A stretch of 59,460 nt of DNA from Nemertoderma westbladi (taxonomy: Eukaryota; Xenacoelomorpha; Nemertodermatida; Nemertodermatidae): contig JAUCBJ010004632.1 in the NCBI GenBank assembly GCA_032718475.1, forward strand, positions 1 through 59,460, given 5' to 3'. The translations under genes and the position numbers were made by a program. The notes below the pieces were generated by a model. The model ran no database searches, had not been told where the DNA came from, and saw nothing but the letters and a program-made list of their open reading frames with translations. Positions 55,401-59,460 of the stretch are shown in pieces. Within the stretch, counting starts at the first letter, position 1. The number at the start of each line of letters is the position of its first letter.

Positions 55401-56120
55401 TAAGACTATCGATTCCAATTCAAATCTAACAAACTAATTCGCTTAAAACTAAAATTGATAATAATATTATATTAGTAGGTCTATTATTAATAGTAATCTA
55501 TTTTTAGTTTTATGAATTGCGCAGTCCTAAGTTATTCGGTAACATGAAGAAAATTATATTAGTTACAGTATAAACACAAACATAATAATAAAATAATCGC
55601 AATATTTATATGGAAGACTTTATATTACTAGAAAAAAATTAACACGGGTATCCTAAAAGTTTCGTATTCCACCGAATAGTAAGCGGAAGTCTCTAAAGGG
55701 ATTCGATGGTCTTTCCAGGTCCACATTATGGATAGTCACATGGATAGACCACCATAATTTCAATCTGGAGGTCTTCAGAACGGTCACATCTAGATGACAT
55801 AACGACAGATTGTTAAACTTAGCGCAACGAATTATTACAACAAAAATAATAGTGTACTTCTTCAGTTCTGAAATTGTTTTGCTTCTGAATTCTTGTTTTC
55901 ATTATTCATAGCTATTCCAATGGAATATCTTCACAATCACTTGGGCCATATTGTGGTCGGTTGTCACAATCACTCCCCCCACCACATCAACTTGGATTAC
56001 TATATTAATATACCACCGCGCGCTACTCTAAATCAATCATATTTCTATGCAGTATCGGCTGCAGAAGTTATCCAATTAGAAAACCGTACTCGTGGTGTAA
56101 CCAACCAATACAAAATCAAG
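49442..56120 (+). CDS. Ig-domain secreted or surface protein, exons 1-5 of a longer gene
   Basis: Exons: 49442-49774, 51324-51499, 52337-52538, 55007-55244, 55912-56120. Phases agree at every junction (0, 2, 0, 1, 0) and all introns are GT-AG; only the acceptor of exon 4 has a poor pyrimidine tract. The first 25 or so residues form a signal peptide (IYKGLFSIFLLGTAVNCLG). Exons 1-2 make one Ig-like domain: VVGDSIILSCS (B strand), CNWCYEW (C strand), and WDAGVYTVYIRQC (F strand, where the expected Cys after Tyr is Val and a Cys comes four residues later). Exons 3-5 have Cys, Tyr and N-glycosylation motifs (NVTS, NQSY, NRTR), so they are extracellular, but I recognise no domain. Known parallels are immune or allorecognition-type receptors and adhesion proteins; that is inference only. 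The gene continues 3'. Confidence 0.75.
49755..49880 (+). repeat. 25-bp tandem repeat duplicating the exon 1 splice donor
   Basis: About five units of ACAGATTTACCACATCACGT followed by GAGTT. Each of the first three contains a donor-like CAC|GTGAGT (the first at 49775 gives the phase used here). The fourth has GTGACT and the fifth GCGAGT, so later copies have decayed. Confidence 0.9.
50427..50535. repeat. Near-perfect palindrome, 53-bp arms, 3-bp loop (intron 1)
   Basis: The arms at 50427-50479 and 50483-50535 match at 51 of 53 positions. The loop is CGA. The arms include CATTATTACACTTGTT and TATGAACTCATTTATATAGG. It lies inside intron 1 of the Ig-domain gene. Confidence 0.97.
50747..51269 (-). 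mobile_element. tRNA-derived SINE copy 4 flanked by about 125-bp direct repeats
   Basis: The SINE (about 50870-51143) is on the minus strand, with A box GGTGTAGTGGTTGCATTGAA, B box GGGTTCGATCC, and the same 3' module as copy 3. It sits exactly between two near-identical direct repeats, 50747-50869 and 51144-51269 (TTTTGTTTGCATGTACA..., ...CTACAGTATCA). Confidence 0.9.
52905..52990 (+). repeat. Diverged tRNA-like sequence (SINE relic)
   Basis: ATCGGAATGGTTAGAGC (A-box-like) and ACCACTTCGATCCAACTC (B-box-like) resemble the tRNA-like core at 3790-3850. It lies in intron 3 of the Ig-domain gene. Confidence 0.5.
53690..54400. repeat. Dispersed repeat, copy B (intron 3)
   Basis: Related to 1-830 over several hundred bp and ending in the same CTGCGCGATGGCCCCACGAG-type block. 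Upstream is a 17-C tract (53563-53579). Confidence 0.7.
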
Positions 56121-56355
56121 GTCAGACAATTTACATTAATTAATGTGCTAATCCTGTGGTGGTGAGAAAGGACAATTTCCTCTTTGTAGTGCATCATTTA
56201 ACCTTATTTTTAAACTTCATTTTTACATTTTTTTCAATCTCATGTTACCATTTTTTTTTATCTATTTATTTTTCACTTTCACTACAGTTAGTAATTCACT
56301 TTGGTGAATGATACTGGTGTGGGCCAATATGAGGGTGGCACAAAAGGAAGTGAAT

Positions 56356-57063
56356 CCTGTTACCCCCCATTCCTGTTACCCCCCATTCCTGTTAACCCCC
56401 CCCCCCCCCCCCCTCCCATTACAGAAAATGATTCATGTTAGTAACCATTTTAGTTTCCAATGAGGGAAAGGGTTCAGAAAGGGGAAGGTTTCAGAGACGG
56501 GATATTCTAACCAAAATAATAAACGATTTAGTTACAAATTGAGGGAAAGGAGCAGGTTACAGAGATGGGTTTTTCTAACCATAACAATAAACGATGTTGT
56601 TACCAATTGAGAAAAAGGAGCTGGTTACAGAGACGGCTTTTTCTAACCAAAACAATAAACGATGTTGTTACCAATTTAGGGAAAGGAGCAGGTTACAGAG
56701 ACGGGTTTTTCTAACCAAAACAATAAACGATGTTGTTACCAATTGAGAGAAAGGAGCAGGTTACAGAGACGGCTTTTTCTAACCAAAACAATAAACGATT
56801 TTGTTTCCAATTGAGGAGGGAAAGGGCAGGTTACAGAGAAGGCTTTTTCTAACCAAAAACAATAAACGATCTTGTTTCCAATTGAGGGAAAAGAACAGGT
56901 TATAGAGACGGCTTTTTCTAACCAAAACAATATCCTGCAAATAATATCCAATCTGGGGGGTTACAGGAATCACCAGTGAGACGGGGGCGGGGGGCTGGGG
57001 CGGGGCTGTAAGAACACTGGAGGGGTAACAGGAATGGTCGGGGGGGGGGGGGGGTTACAGGAA
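56356..57063. mobile_element. TIR element with CCTGTTACCCC ends, carrying a satellite array (intron 5)
   Basis: The left end repeats CCTGTTACCCCCCATT about three times, then an 18-C run. The right end repeats the complement, GGGGTAACAGGAAT, with a 15-G run. Between them lies the 71-bp satellite array. No target duplication could be fixed because the ends are themselves repetitive. Confidence 0.6.
56462..56935. repeat. 71-bp satellite array, about 7 units
   Basis: The unit contains GGGAAAGGAGCAGGTTACAG, AGACGGCTTTTTCTAACC, AAAACAATAAACGAT and GTTGTTACCAATTGA. The middle units are nearly identical and the first is degenerate. Related single or double monomers occur near 5567-5595, 12240-12345, 31430-31612, 33100-33145, 34318-34500, 39095-39160 and 44160-44230. 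Confidence 0.9.
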
Positions 57064-57178
57064 AACACGCCTGCTCACAGTTCTTATTACGTTATTATTT
57101 TTGTGCATGTGCAACTGGGTATAATGGTAAAAATATATTTGTTTTCCTTGTAATAAACATTTATTATAATTTTAAAAG

Positions 57179-57299
57179 GGCGATATTTATAGAAGAAAGC
57201 TGCGGCCCAGAGGGTATTCCGATCCCAATGTTAACGGCAATCCAATGATGCCTATTATTACAGAGATGAGAGACTTTATTCCCAACGCAGCAGGGCAAG
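57179..57299 (+). CDS. Candidate exon 6 of the Ig-domain gene
   Basis: It opens in phase 0 after acceptor TTTTAAAAG and encodes GDIYRRKLRPRGYSDPNV then NGNPMMPIITEMRDFIPNAA, ending CAA G|GTGAGT in phase 1. Only this frame is open. It follows exon 5 in phase, but its exit phase does not fit exon 7, so an exon is missing, this is an alternative exon, or the call is wrong. Confidence 0.5.
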
Positions 57300-57699
57300 G
57301 TGAGTACAGCGTTATACACTTTCTATTAGGTAAGTCGTTTCCGTTTGTTTATTCTAATATAGCAGAAAATAAGTTCGTGTAGCAAGCAAGGTCTACTCTA
57401 TTCTAAACGTCGGTTATTATTATGGCTAGCTAAGAGGTACTGACTACCGTTGCTCCTGTGGAATATACATACTGTAGAAAGGAATCTGCATGTTTAACTA
57501 CAGTAATACTAGGATAATTTATTAAAAAAGGTGAGCGACAAATAAAGTTGTATGGGAGGCATATAATGTAGGGCTACTACATATATTGCTGTAGTTGAGG
57601 CAATGACATAGTATCCTGTATAATATTTCAAGTTTGAATGGAATTATTTACAATTAATAGTTAATTAATAATTAATTATCATTAAGTTTACATTTATAG

Positions 57700-57879
57700 G
57701 TCTATAAGATTTGCTGTCAAGCCACAATTACTGAATGTCCTCCAAGTAAGAAGTTACAAACGGCTATAGTGAAGGAGGGTAGTTTCGTTCCATGCGCTGT
57801 TACCAAACACCGAGCAGCAACAGTATGTGACAGGAGCATTCCATTTAGTGAAGATAGCAAGAATAATTCAACAGTTCAT
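57700..57879 (+). CDS. Candidate exon 7 of the Ig-domain gene
   Basis: Acceptor TTTATAG, donor CAT|GTGAGT, exactly 60 codons (phase 0 in, 0 out): VYKICCQATITECPP ... EGSFVPCAV ... NNSTVH, Cys-rich, with an N-glycosylation motif. It joins exon 5 in frame (QYKIK|VYKICC), suggesting exon 6 may be skipped in one isoform. The next exon lies beyond the window. Confidence 0.6.
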
Positions 57880-58009
57880 GTGAGTTATTAATAAATTAGT
57901 CTTAATTAGTAAAATAGTTTATGTATATTAGTAAAGGATGAGTCCAAGAAATTTAATTCCAATAGTAATAAAATAATATTAAACAACGAATCTAGAATAT
58001 AGGATAGTT

Positions 58010-59460
58010 TTTGGGGAGCGTGGTTCCTGGATGACTGCGCGGAGGCGGTTGGGAATGAGGATCCTGATTGACTGCGTAGAGGTAGTTGGGAGCGAGGCTG
58101 CTGGGTGACTGCGTGGAGGCGGTTCGGAGCGAGGCTACTGGGTGACTGCGTGGAGGCGGTTGGGAGCGAGGCTACTGGGTGACTGCATGGAGGCGGTTGG
58201 GAGCGAGGCTACTGGGTGACTGCGTGGAGGCGGTTGGGAGCGAGGCTACTGGGTGACTGCATGGAGGCGGTTGGGAGCGAGGCTACTGGGTGACTGCGCG
58301 GAGGCGGTTGGGAGCGAGGCTACTGGGTGACTGCGCTGGAGGCGGTTGGGAGCGAGGCTACTGGGTGACTGCGTGGAGGCGGTTGGGAGCGAGGCTACTG
58401 GGTGACTGCGCGGAGGCGGTTGGGAGCGAGGCTACTGGGTGACTGCCTGGAGGCGGTTGGGAGCGAGGCTACTGGGTGACTGCATGGAGGCGGTTGGGAG
58501 TGAGGCTACTGGGTGACTGCGTGGAGGCGGTTGGGCTACTGGGTGACTGCGCTGGAGGCGGTTCGGAGCGAGGCTACTGGGTGACTGCGTGGAGGCGGTT
58601 GGGAGCGAGGCTACTGGGTGACTGCATGGAGGCGGTTGGGAGCGAGGCTACTGGGTGACTGCTGGAGGCGGTTGGGAGCGAGGCTACTGGGTGACTGCGC
58701 GGAGGCGGTTGGAGCGAGGCTACTGGGTGACTGCGTGGAGGCGGTTGGGAGCAAGGCTACTGGGTGACTGCCAGAGGCGGTTGGGAGCGAGGCTACTGGG
58801 TGACTGCATGGAGGCGGTTGGGAGTGAGGCTACTGGGTGACTGCGTGGAGGCGGTTGGGAGCGAGGCTACTGGGTGACTGCGCGGAGGCGGTTGGGAGCG
58901 AGGCTACTGGGTGACTGCGTGGAGGCGGTTGGGAGCGAGGCTACTGGGTGACTGCATGGAGGCGGTTGGGAGCGAGGCTACTGGGTGACTGCCTGGAGGC
59001 GGTTGGGAGCGAGGCTACTGGGTGACTGCGCGGAGGCGGTTGGGAGCGAGGCTACTGGGTGACTGCCTGGAGGCGGTTGGGAGTGAGGCTACTGGGTGAC
59101 TGCATGGAGGCGGTTGGGAGCGAGGCTACTGGGTGACTGCATGGAGGCGGTTCGGAGCGAGGCTACTGGGTGACTGCATGGAGGCGGTTGGGAGCGAGGC
59201 TACTGGGTGACTGCGTGGAGGCGGTTGGGAGCGAGGCTACTGGGTGACTGCGTGGAGGCGGTTGGGAGTGAGGCTACTGGGTGACTGCGTGGAGGCGGTT
59301 GGGAGCGAGGCTACTGGGTGACTGCATGGAGGCGGTTGGGAGCGAGGCTACTGGGTGACTGCATGGAGGCGGTTGGGAGCGAGGCTACTGGGTGACTGCC
59401 TGGAGGCGGTTCGGAGCGAGGCTACTGGGTGACTGCGCGGAGGCGGTTGGGAGCAAGGCT
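58010..59460. repeat. 37-bp minisatellite, about 39 units, runs off the window end
   Basis: The consensus is TGACTGCGTGGAGGCGGTTG followed by GGAGCGAGGCTACTGGG. The dinucleotide after TGACTGC varies between GT, AT, GC and CT among units, and there are occasional 1-5 bp deletions. Because 37 is not a multiple of three, no long frame exists; it lies in the intron after exon 7. Confidence 0.97.

Noticed and set aside
58476-58840. Open frames encoding repeated WRRLGARLLGD-like peptides
   Set aside because: They arise from indels in the 37-bp minisatellite; the unit length is not a multiple of three and there is no gene context.
58010-59460. CRISPR-like array of 37-bp repeats
   Set aside because: Units are directly adjacent with no unique spacers, and the window is eukaryotic; it is a minisatellite.

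Overview
The window is animal nuclear DNA, most likely from an invertebrate. The evidence is GT-AG introns, metazoan genes (a syntaxin-16 t-SNARE, separase, a multi-Tudor protein of the germline type, and an Ig-domain secreted or surface protein), tRNA-derived SINEs, several non-LTR retrotransposons and many terminal-inverted-repeat (TIR) elements. It is AT-rich overall, but the conserved genes have GC-rich coding stretches, and long pure C/G tracts occur throughout. I cannot name the phylum or species from the sequence alone.

Layout. 1-0.8 kb: dispersed repeat, with a second copy at 53.7-54.4 kb. 1.1-3.5 kb (+): uninterrupted 795-aa protein with three Tudor modules. 3.6-9.1 kb: a tRNA-like inverted-repeat element, a 1.9-kb foldback-like element whose arms are minisatellites, and a LINE 3' end. 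9.2-11.7 kb (-): young 5'-truncated LINE with an intact reverse transcriptase and a 10-bp target-site duplication. 11.85-12.8 kb: older LINE remnant cut by a 240-bp TIR element with an 8-bp duplication. 13.0-14.7 kb (+): two-exon syntaxin-16. 14.7-19.4 kb: no gene seen. 19.4-25.4 kb (-): uninterrupted 2001-aa separase. 25.7-30.0 kb: a direct repeat, a broken pogo/Tigger-type transposase and a 1.27-kb TIR element. 30.7-35.8 kb: a TIR element present as two tandem copies; the second carries two nested insertions that the first lacks. 36-41.4 kb: minisatellite, SINE and two LINE remnants. 41.4-49.1 kb: repeats only (MITEs, long direct repeats, an inverted minisatellite pair enclosing a LINE fragment). 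49.4-57.9 kb and beyond (+): a multi-exon Ig-domain gene whose introns hold a 53-bp-arm palindrome, a SINE between 125-bp direct repeats, a satellite-bearing TIR element and, at the window end, a 37-bp minisatellite of about 39 units.

The protein genes do not form a pathway: separase acts in chromosome segregation, syntaxin-16 in endosome-to-Golgi fusion, and the Tudor protein probably in the germline piRNA machinery. The strongest themes for further study are: (i) a 71-bp satellite monomer found inside several unrelated TIR elements; (ii) the tandem 30.7-35.8 kb element pair, which supplies empty sites for two insertions; (iii) the unidentified Ig-domain gene, with phase-consistent exons and a tandemly repeated first splice donor; (iv) the contrast between intron-poor housekeeping genes and that intron-rich gene.
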